The notes under the pieces: model-generated | Seen by the model: the letters and a program-made list of their open reading frames with translations, nothing else | Databases searched by the model: none | Told to the model about the DNA's origin: nothing | Position numbers and translations under genes: made by a program | NCBI GenBank assembly: GCA_946405485.1 | Contig: CAMJHJ010000164.1 | Span: 1-5,683 of the forward strand | Length of the DNA stretch: 5,683 nt | DNA from: an uncultured Bacteroidales bacterium | GTDB taxonomy: Bacteria > Bacteroidota > Bacteroidia > Bacteroidales > UBA932 | Reading direction: 5' to 3' | Shown: positions 1-5,683 of the stretch, piece after piece | Layout of the letters: every line of letters starts with the position of its first letter | Position numbering within the stretch: position 1 is the first letter of the stretch

Positions 1-1262
1 TCCTTTGATTCCCAGAGGACACGCTCATTCAGCCCGCGGTTGGCTTCGACGAACTCGGCATGGAGCCGGTCGCAGATAGCCTCGAGGACCTTGACCCGCT
101 CGGCCTTGACGGCTTCCGGGACTTGATCGGGCCAGTCGGCGGCGCGGGTGCCGGGGCGGCGGGAGTATGGGAAGATGTGGATGAAGGCCGGATGGATTGA
201 TTCGATGAAGGCGCGTGTCTCTTCGAAGATTCCGGGTGTCTCGCCGGGCAGACCGACCATCACGTCGATGCCGAAAAAGACTTTGGGGCGGCCGGGACTT
301 TCCATGCGGGTGCGGATGTATTCGATGCGGTCGCGGAAGAAAGCGGTGGTATACTTGCGCCCCATCCGTTTCAGCTGGGAGTCCGTTCCGGTCTGGAGGG
401 GAATGTGGAAGTGGGGGAGGAACTTGGTGCCGGAGGCGATCCAGTCTACGATTTCTTCGGTGATAAGGTTCGGCTCGATCGATGAGATACGGTAACGCTC
501 GATCCCTTCGACCTCGTTGAGGGCTTTGAGAAGGTCGAGGAAGCTCTCGCTGGTGCTGCGGCCGAAGTCGCCGGTATTGACGCCGGTAAGGACGATTTCC
601 TTGGCGCCGGAAGCTGCGATGTCACGGGCGGCGCGGACGGCTTCGCAGATGGGGATGTTGCGGCTGCGGCCGCGGGCGTACGGAACGGTGCAGTAGGCGC
701 AGAAGTTGTCGCAGCCGTCCTGGACCTTGAGGAATGAGCGTGTGCGCCCACCGATGCTGTAGGCCCCGAAGACTTGTGCCTGGGCCGAGGAGAGGGGGAC
801 GGCACCTGGAAACGCCTCGCTGCGCTCGGCCCCACCGTTCGCTTCGCTCACGGTCCCCCCTCTTATGTTGCCGAGGGTGGCACAGTTTCCTGGCACCGTC
901 CCCCCCTCCTCGGCTTCGAGTGTCTGAAGCAGGGCAAGCGTTTCAGGGACGAGGCGGGCCTTCTCATTGGCGCCGAAGACCCGTGCGACACCCTCGATGG
1001 CGGCGACCTCCTTCCGACGTAACTCCGCGTAGCAGCCCGTCACGATAATCGGCGCATCCGGGCGGATGCGGTGCAACTTGCGGATAGCGCTGCGCGACTT
1101 GCTGTCAGAGGTCGCCGTGACCGAACAGGTGTTGACGACGAACAGGTCCGCCCCCTTGCTCCAAGGCACAATCTCAAGTCCCGCCGCCTTGAAGGCGCGG
1201 GCATAGGTGGCCGATTCGGCGTAATTGAGCTTGCAGCCCAGGGTGACGAACGCGATGGTCAT
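1..1262 (-). CDS. mtaB: tRNA (N6-threonylcarbamoyladenosine(37)-C2)-methylthiotransferase MtaB (3' end beyond window)
   Basis: Radical SAM methylthiotransferase that converts t6A to ms2t6A at tRNA position 37, next to the anticodon. The frame is open without frameshift from the ATG at 1262 to the left edge: 420 codons, no stop, so the C-terminus is missing. The N-terminal MTTase domain has its three cluster cysteines at C10 (GCKLN), C46 (NTCSV) and C77 (TGCYAE). The radical SAM cysteines C184, C188 and C191 sit in GCDNFCAYC, followed by YARGRSRNIP. Further marks are LTGVNTGDFG, RISSIEPN, HFHIPLQTG, MGRKY and VMVGLPGET. The end at NERVLWESK looks like entry into the TRAM domain. GCKLN and the YARGRSR context favour MtaB over MiaB or RimO. 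The first radical SAM cysteine is about 40 residues later than usual, because residues 117-160 come from an inverted-repeat segment in the interdomain linker. The start overlaps the folB stop by 4 bp (ATGA), implying coupled translation. Confidence 0.93.
   Translation of the reverse strand, partial: MTIAFVTLGCKLNYAESATYARAFKAAGLEIVPWSKGADLFVVNTCSVTATSDSKSRSAIRKLHRIRPDAPIIVTGCYAELRRKEVAAIEGVARVFGANEKARLVPETLALLQTLEAEEGGTVPGNCATLGNIRGGTVSEANGGAERSEAFPGAVPLSSAQAQVFGAYSIGGRTRSFLKVQDGCDNFCAYCTVPYARGRSRNIPICEAVRAARDIAASGAKEIVLTGVNTGDFGRSTSESFLDLLKALNEVEGIERYRISSIEPNLITEEIVDWIASGTKFLPHFHIPLQTGTDSQLKRMGRKYTTAFFRDRIEYIRTRMESPGRPKVFFGIDVMVGLPGETPGIFEETRAFIESIHPAFIHIFPYSRRPGTRAADWPDQVPEAVKAERVKVLEAICDRLHAEFVEANRGLNERVLWESK
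784..914. repeat. 131-bp segment with 30-bp terminal inverted repeats, inserted in frame in mtaB
   Basis: The left arm (784-813, starting GCCGAGGAG, ending GGAAAC) and the reverse complement of the right arm (885-914) agree at 26 of 30 positions. The 71-bp interior holds a small hairpin (ACCGT at 834-838 with ACGGT at 850-854), a 6-bp pair (CTCGGC 825-830 with GCCGAG 870-875), two near-identical GAGCGAAGCGA/GAGCGCAGCGAG blocks (minus strand) and a second copy of the poly-G plus AC(C/G)GTG motif found in the arm. The segment is about 69% GC. Read as mtaB it gives about 44 residues rich in Gly, Ser, Glu and Ala, with no stop; five of the six frames are open across it. I found no clear target-site duplication. 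The inverted repeat is directly visible; that it is a mobile palindromic element is inference from its boundaries and position. A second copy is not present in the window. Confidence 0.75.
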
Positions 1263-1672
1263 AGGACGGGGAATCTGCCGTAGCGGTAAGCGTAAATCGG
1301 ATTCTGACTGTATGCCGTAACCTTGGCCCCTTCGCAAGACCCGCCGACGGGCGGGTTACACTTCGTCACCGTCACTTTGAAATAAGGCAAAGCCTGGGAA
1401 AACCGGTCCTTGACCGCCAGCACGATGCGATTGGCGACATGCTCCAGCAGGTCCGAACGCTTCCCCATCTCCTCGCGGATCAGCGAATAGATGACGCTAT
1501 AATCGGCGGCGTCCTTCAAGTCGTCCGTGACCGCCGGTTTCCGGAGATAATAGACGGCCTTGAAATCCACAATGAAACGATTGCCTTCACGCTTTTCGCT
1601 TTCAAGACAGCCGTGGTAGGCATGAAATTCCATGCCGGTCAGCTCCATTATGCCAAAATCAGAAATACGCAT
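1259..1672 (-). CDS. folB: Dihydroneopterin aldolase
   Basis: Cytoplasmic enzyme of folate synthesis that cleaves 7,8-dihydroneopterin to 6-hydroxymethyl-7,8-dihydropterin and glycolaldehyde. The 137-residue product has the family layout: MEFHAYHG at residues 14-21, then E26, Y58 and K104, which align with the catalytic or pterin-site Glu22, Tyr54 and Lys100 of the S. aureus enzyme. LLEH at 75-78 carries the pterin-binding Glu77, and TKCNPPVGG (103-111) is the conserved Lys-Asn-Pro-Pro loop. The ATG at 1672 is chosen because AGGA lies 8 nt upstream; a second in-frame ATG at 1648 would give 129 residues and overlaps the preceding stop as TAATG, so it is a real alternative. A GTG at 1708 gives an unlikely N-terminus. 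The C-terminus runs roughly a dozen residues past where S. aureus FolB ends, and its TGA overlaps the mtaB ATG by 4 bp (ATGA). Confidence 0.92.
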   Translation of the reverse strand: MRISDFGIMELTGMEFHAYHGCLESEKREGNRFIVDFKAVYYLRKPAVTDDLKDAADYSVIYSLIREEMGKRSDLLEHVANRIVLAVKDRFSQALPYFKVTVTKCNPPVGGSCEGAKVTAYSQNPIYAYRYGRFPVL

Positions 1673-2358
1673 GGTCTTTTTCCTAGGGTTATGGGGTCCT
1701 TGCGCCACTGTGCGACGCTGCGGGTGAGGATGGTCTCGTCCGGCATCGTGATATCTGCTGCGATGCAGAGACGTGTTGCCGGGGCGCAGATGCGCAGCAA
1801 ATCCTCCATCATCGCGTCGTTACGGTAGGGCGTCTCGATGAAGATCTGGGTTTGACGGTGGGCTGCCGATTGTTTCTCGATGGACTTGATGGCTGCGCGA
1901 CGCTCATCTGTCTTGGCCGGCAGGTAACCCTGGAAGGCGAATGACTGGCCGTTGAGTCCGGAAGCCATCAACGCCATCATCAGTGAGGAGGGACCGACAA
2001 AAGGGACGACCCGGATACCGCGCCGGTGACAAAGGGCCACAAGGACTGCACCGGGATCCGCCACGGCGGGCAGACCGGCCTCGGTAATCAGTCCGACGTC
2101 GCGACCATCTTCGAAAAGGGCGGCCATCGCTTCGACCTCGGATTCCGGTGTGTGTTCATTGAGCACGTGGAACTCCAGGGCGTCGATGTGTCCTTTCAGG
2201 CCGGCACGGGACAGGTATCTGCGGGCGGTTCGCAACTCCTCGACGACGAAAGTGCCGAGCGTCCGGAGTTTATCCAAGACCGGAGCCGGGATCACTTCCG
2301 CGGGTTCGTTCTCTCCCAGCGGGGAGGGAATCAGGTACAATGTGCCTTTCTTACTCAT
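1648..2358 (-). CDS. SAM-dependent methyltransferase, RsmI-related short form (tetrapyrrole methylase fold)
   Basis: A 236-residue protein of the RsmI group (COG0313). Canonical RsmI 2'-O-methylates C1402 of 16S rRNA using S-adenosylmethionine. Visible motifs are LYLIPSPLGE near the N-terminus (residues 7-16), GLITEAGLPAVADPG at 89-103 (counterpart of the SDAGTPxxxDPG loop of RsmI), VGPSS at 121-125 and IFIETPYRN at 172-180. It is shorter than E. coli RsmI (about 286 residues). The usual AEDTR motif is replaced by VEELRTARR (residues 39-47), so it fits the second COG0313 paralogue found in Bacteroidota rather than RsmI itself; its substrate is unknown to me and no symbol is given. The ATG at 2358 is preferred over an in-frame TTG at 2367 because it is a standard codon and overlaps the tamB stop by only 8 bp (ATGAGTAA). 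The 3' end overlaps folB. Translation is probably coupled to tamB. Confidence 0.9.
   Translation of the reverse strand: MSKKGTLYLIPSPLGENEPAEVIPAPVLDKLRTLGTFVVEELRTARRYLSRAGLKGHIDALEFHVLNEHTPESEVEAMAALFEDGRDVGLITEAGLPAVADPGAVLVALCHRRGIRVVPFVGPSSLMMALMASGLNGQSFAFQGYLPAKTDERRAAIKSIEKQSAAHRQTQIFIETPYRNDAMMEDLLRICAPATRLCIAADITMPDETILTRSVAQWRKDPITLGKRPCVFLILA
1681..1684 (-). promoter_or_regulatory. Possible Shine-Dalgarno (AGGA) for folB
   Basis: On the minus strand an AGGA followed by an A-rich spacer ends 8 nt before the ATG at 1672. It lies inside the 3' end of the upstream methyltransferase gene. It is the only good Shine-Dalgarno-like match among the three starts in the window and is the reason for preferring 1672 over 1648 for folB. 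Bacteroidota often do without such sites, so the match could be chance. Confidence 0.4.
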
Positions 2359-5300
2359 TATTCTCAATCTTCAGACTTGTCTTCTTTTCTTCCGGACGGG
2401 GCTGGGACAGTAATTCCTGCCTCTTTTTCTTGCTGGTGAAAATGCTCTTCAGCAGGCCGCCCAAGGTGTTGAACTCCCGTTGGTAGACAACACCGACGCC
2501 GTTCCTCTGGCTGTAGTCCAGATAGTTGGAATACTTGTCGGCCGAGTGGGAGAAGAGGTTCAGCCGGACTTGTCCGGCATTATCCAGTTTGATTTCCACA
2601 TCCAGGTCACCCACGACATTCTGGTTACCGCCGTCCGCTGCGTACTGGCGGTTGCCGATGACGCCGTTGACGGAGACGCGGTCATTGAACAGTTTGGTCG
2701 ATACTGCGACGTCAAAGAGATCGTTGCCTCCTTCTCCCGCCGCATATTTCAGGCCGAGATCCAGAGGGATCTGCAGGCGCTGGAGGATGTTGCTGAGCTG
2801 CCCGGACATGACTTCCATCATGTTGGACATCAGGATGTTGCTGTTGTTGAAGATACCGGACTGGTCGTTGGGCAGGAACGTGTTGGTGACGAGCAGGGAA
2901 ACGAACTGCTTCTGGACCTTGTCCACGGTGTTGAGCGCGCTCTCCACCTGGGATTTGGTCGAAGGGTCGAGGTCTGGGATGTCTATGGAGAAGGCCAGCT
3001 GAGGGTTCCGCAACTTGTCGTAAACCTTGAGCCCGCATTCCACATTCCTCCGGTAGGAGGTCGCGGTACTGTCTGCGATCAGGTTCGCCAGAGAGGTCTT
3101 GGTCTGATAGCGGGCGTCGATGTCCAGGTCGCTGTCCATGATGTCTCCGTTGAACTTGATGGAACTTCCTCCGTCGATCTGGAAGTTCTTGGAGGCGATG
3201 TTCATCACGTTGAGGTGGAAGTCGCCGGTTGTCAGGGTGTAGTCGCCCGTGATGCTGAAAGGCTTTTCAATGCCGATATCCAGATTGATGGTGCCGTTGC
3301 CGCGTCCGGAGAGGACGTTTCCGCTTACTTTATCGATTTCGAGGTCACACTGCACTTCGGGGCGGACAGCGATCCGCATTTTCAAGCCTAGCTTGCCCTT
3401 GCCCTTGTCTTTTTTCTCAAGGCTTTGGAGCATTTCCTCATAGGGATCCTTCCACTCGTTGCTGACAGGTTTTTTGAAAGTCAGCAGTTCAGTCCCACCG
3501 GCGCCGGTTCCGCCGCGCAGGGGGATATGGAAGGTGCCGGAGCCGTCGGTCCGCGCATCGATGTCCATCCGCAAAGTGCTGAAGGGACCGGAAAGATTGA
3601 CGGTGCCGGATGCGGATATATTGCCGTATACGGGCGATTCCCCGTCATCCTGTGTATTGAAGGCCTCCACACCGTTGACACGGATCGCGGTTGCCATCCG
3701 GATATCCTTGAGATGGTCGAAGGTGATGCCTCCGCTGACGGTGCCCGTACCCCGGTAGCGGTCCTTCAGCGCGATGTTATCGAACGTGATGCCGTAATCA
3801 TCGATGTGGAAGGGACCGTTGAGGTAGTAGGCGACATTGGTGAATGCGACCTGCAGGACGGCATCGTCCAGACGGGCGCCCCGGCTGGACAGGGACAGGT
3901 GGTCCAGGGGACCGATGACGGAGAAATCTCCGCTGATGTGGCCCTCCATCTTACTGAATACCTCTTTAAGGAATCCGCTGGCATAGCCGGCTTGCAGGCT
4001 GTCCAGCCGTACCTTCGCCTTGAGTTGCCGGTTGGACGGACGGTAACTGCCATTGGCGAACAGGGTGGTCAGTTCTTCTAACTCATCCTGTAGGGTGAAG
4101 GTCATCTCCTTGTTGTCGTTGTCCCAGAATCCCAGCAGGCGAAGGGTTCCGGCATCATAGCCGCTGATCGCTGCCTGCGTGGCCGTGAGGTTTGCAAACA
4201 GGTCGATCCGGTCCTTGGAGATCGGAGAGATCAATCTGGCACGGCCGCTGATCAGACCGCGAAGGTCCGGCAGCGTGGGGAGGAGAGCTTTCAGGGGCTC
4301 GAGATCAAAGCGGTTGAGGTCCACTGAAAGCGTGTCCGCCGTCTTTTTGGAGACGCCTCCGCTCACTTCCATACTTTGCTCTCCGTTGCGCAAGGAGAAC
4401 AGGGGGACATGGACGCCTTCCTGCCGGATACGGATGTCCGTTGAGTCGACGCTCCAGCGCTCACCGCCGACAACGACTTCGGACGGCAGGACGTGGAGGT
4501 CGTAAGCCAGGTGCCGGTCTGCATCCCGATCCAGGTCGCAGGCCAGCCGGATTGATCCGTTGCTTTGTTTCTCGCCGGGGTTGTCAAAACCGAAGGTCAG
4601 GTTGACCCGGTTGTCATCCGCGCTGATCCGCAAGGCGTTCCCCAGCAGTTTGACAGCCGCGTTCAATTCTTCTCCCGTGAGGTCGCAGACGAACTGTTCA
4701 CCGTCATCCGTCGCCTTGATGCCCAGGTTTTTGATGTACTTGTCCTTGATGGCGATGCGCTGCGATTTCAGGTCCGTCGAGAGGGTGCCGTCTTCCTTGA
4801 GACGGAGGTTCAGCGTGGTCCCGTCGGCGATATAAAGACCCGGCAAAACAAAGGAGAGCAAGTCGCGGGAGTCATAGGTCTTGAGCGTGAAACGACCGTC
4901 TTCGGAAGAAGGAACCTCCTGGACCGGTTTCTTGGGTAAGGCGGGCAGCTCACGTCCGATGGTGGCATCGGACAATGCGCGGATAAAGCGTGTGACGGGC
5001 AGTGTACCGGTGTAGCTGGCGTCCGCGAAAGAGGAGTTGAAGGTCAGCTTCTGTTTTTCGTTGGAATCAAAGGAACGGATGGAAATGTCTCCGATATCAT
5101 GGGGGCCTTCCTGATTCTCCAACCGGACGTTCCGGATGTCGACGTCTCCGAGGATATTCTCTTTTCCGGTACGGGTAAAGTTGGCATTGACGGCAAGGGA
5201 TGCCTTCGAAGGCCCGCGCTTATCGAAGCCCAGGGCGTTGAGGTCGGCATACCCGAGGTTGAAGTAAAACTTGTACAGGGCGTTACGGGTCTTGGGAGAG

Positions 5301-5683
5301 AGGTTGACCAGGCCTTGGAACAGGAAATTGAGATTGGGATCGGAGCAGACGATGCGCCCGTTGAAATTGTCATCCTTATTAGTGCCCGTACCTGCGATGT
5401 TGCTGTATTCGTAACCGTGGATGACGGCTTTGTCGATGTGGAGCGAGTCGATACCCAGACGGACACCGCCCTTGCCCACGCTTGCATCCATCCAGGTCCT
5501 CAGCGTGCATTCTTTCACTTCATCCGTCCCCAGCAAGCCCCCGACATCGAGGTTGTTGACGGCCACCGAACCGCTGAAACGGGAAGGAAGGTCGGGCTCC
5601 ATCAGGTCCCGGGCTTTGACCGCACCGCTGACGCCGCCGGAAGGGGAGGCAAGGTCGCAGGTGAGCGTCAGGTCCCTGGCCGG
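2351..5683 (-). CDS. tamB: TamB family translocation/assembly module protein (5' end beyond window)
   Basis: Large envelope protein of the AsmA-like/TamB group. Family members span the periplasm as a long beta-taco groove, anchored in the inner membrane at the N-terminus; they partner an Omp85 protein (TamA or a TamA-like protein) and are implicated in outer-membrane protein assembly and lipid transport. The frame stays open to the right edge, so the first in-frame ATG at 5602 is internal; 1110 residues are visible and the signal anchor is missing. Most of the product is beta-rich repeats with alternating hydrophobic and polar residues. The TamB C-terminal domain is recognisable: around visible residues 812-868 are GDYTLTTGDF, a GSSIKFNGD motif and an LDIDARYQTKTSL stretch, typical of Bacteroidota TamB. 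A segment near residues 900-965 (PDLDPSTKS, SLLVTNTFLP, MSGQLSNILQ) and a Lys/Arg/Glu-rich tail follow. The stop overlaps the next gene's start. Family assignment is firm; the exact role in this phylum is inferred. Confidence 0.93.
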   Translation of the reverse strand, partial: PARDLTLTCDLASPSGGVSGAVKARDLMEPDLPSRFSGSVAVNNLDVGGLLGTDEVKECTLRTWMDASVGKGGVRLGIDSLHIDKAVIHGYEYSNIAGTGTNKDDNFNGRIVCSDPNLNFLFQGLVNLSPKTRNALYKFYFNLGYADLNALGFDKRGPSKASLAVNANFTRTGKENILGDVDIRNVRLENQEGPHDIGDISIRSFDSNEKQKLTFNSSFADASYTGTLPVTRFIRALSDATIGRELPALPKKPVQEVPSSEDGRFTLKTYDSRDLLSFVLPGLYIADGTTLNLRLKEDGTLSTDLKSQRIAIKDKYIKNLGIKATDDGEQFVCDLTGEELNAAVKLLGNALRISADDNRVNLTFGFDNPGEKQSNGSIRLACDLDRDADRHLAYDLHVLPSEVVVGGERWSVDSTDIRIRQEGVHVPLFSLRNGEQSMEVSGGVSKKTADTLSVDLNRFDLEPLKALLPTLPDLRGLISGRARLISPISKDRIDLFANLTATQAAISGYDAGTLRLLGFWDNDNKEMTFTLQDELEELTTLFANGSYRPSNRQLKAKVRLDSLQAGYASGFLKEVFSKMEGHISGDFSVIGPLDHLSLSSRGARLDDAVLQVAFTNVAYYLNGPFHIDDYGITFDNIALKDRYRGTGTVSGGITFDHLKDIRMATAIRVNGVEAFNTQDDGESPVYGNISASGTVNLSGPFSTLRMDIDARTDGSGTFHIPLRGGTGAGGTELLTFKKPVSNEWKDPYEEMLQSLEKKDKGKGKLGLKMRIAVRPEVQCDLEIDKVSGNVLSGRGNGTINLDIGIEKPFSITGDYTLTTGDFHLNVMNIASKNFQIDGGSSIKFNGDIMDSDLDIDARYQTKTSLANLIADSTATSYRRNVECGLKVYDKLRNPQLAFSIDIPDLDPSTKSQVESALNTVDKVQKQFVSLLVTNTFLPNDQSGIFNNSNILMSNMMEVMSGQLSNILQRLQIPLDLGLKYAAGEGGNDLFDVAVSTKLFNDRVSVNGVIGNRQYAADGGNQNVVGDLDVEIKLDNAGQVRLNLFSHSADKYSNYLDYSQRNGVGVVYQREFNTLGGLLKSIFTSKKKRQELLSQPRPEEKKTSLKIENNE

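Noticed and set aside
446..835. 129-codon minus-strand open frame
   Set aside because: It is an alternative frame inside mtaB; the mtaB frame carries the radical SAM motif CxxxCxxC and continues unbroken through the same bases.
784..914. Frameshift or pseudogene of mtaB at the repeat
   Set aside because: I translated codon by codon from 1262 to 3: the same frame holds the MTTase cysteines before the repeat and the radical SAM cysteines after it, with no stop, so the gene appears intact.
784..914. Intrinsic terminator or intergenic gap between two separate genes
   Set aside because: Despite the strong inverted repeat there is no T-run after the stem, and the coding frame continues on both sides as one MtaB protein.
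734..1048. Plus-strand open frames across the inverted-repeat segment (also 774-1022)
   Set aside because: They are antisense to mtaB, their translations are Arg/Pro/Ser-rich low-complexity sequence, and their openness follows from the GC-rich repeat.
1673..1708. GTG start at 1708 for folB
   Set aside because: It would add twelve Pro/Lys-rich residues not expected in FolB and deepen the overlap with the upstream gene; the AGGA site points to 1672.
1439..1828. Plus-strand open frame across the folB/methyltransferase junction
   Set aside because: It is antisense to two well-recognised genes and has no domain resemblance of its own.
2356..2367. TTG start at 2367 for the methyltransferase
   Set aside because: The ATG three codons later is a standard start, gives the family-like N-terminus MSKKGTLYLIP, and no ribosome site favours the TTG.
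2480..3391. 303-codon open frame on the plus strand
   Set aside because: It lies wholly antisense to tamB, whose TamB-domain motifs are unmistakable. The plus frame shows no recognisable domain; long antisense frames are common opposite GC-rich genes.

Overview
The window looks like chromosomal DNA of a Bacteroidota member, most likely Bacteroidales. The evidence is a TamB protein with the C-terminal signature usual in that phylum, a short RsmI-related methyltransferase of the kind I know from Bacteroides-type genomes, a Bacteroidota-style FolB, and moderately high GC. The genus cannot be fixed from this sequence.

All four genes lie on the minus strand and read from the right edge to the left edge. 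In order of transcription they are: tamB (5' end outside the window, stop at 2351), an RsmI-related SAM-dependent methyltransferase (2358-1648), folB for dihydroneopterin aldolase (1672-1259) and mtaB for the tRNA ms2t6A methylthiotransferase (1262 to beyond the left edge). Every junction is an overlap: 8 bp, 25 bp (or a 1-bp TAATG junction if folB starts downstream), and a 4-bp ATGA. This implies one transcript with coupled translation. No non-coding stretch exceeds a few bases, and I see no promoter, terminator, RNA gene or CRISPR array; operon promoter and end must lie outside.

The functions are housekeeping: outer-membrane biogenesis or lipid transport (TamB), probable RNA methylation (RsmI-like), folate synthesis (FolB) and tRNA position-37 modification (MtaB). 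They share no single pathway, so the grouping is probably co-expression of core genes.

The most unusual feature is a GC-rich segment of about 131 bp bounded by 30-bp inverted repeats (784-914), sitting in frame inside mtaB. It encodes about 44 extra residues exactly in the linker between the N-terminal MTTase domain and the radical SAM domain. It resembles a small palindromic insertion element tolerated inside a protein gene.
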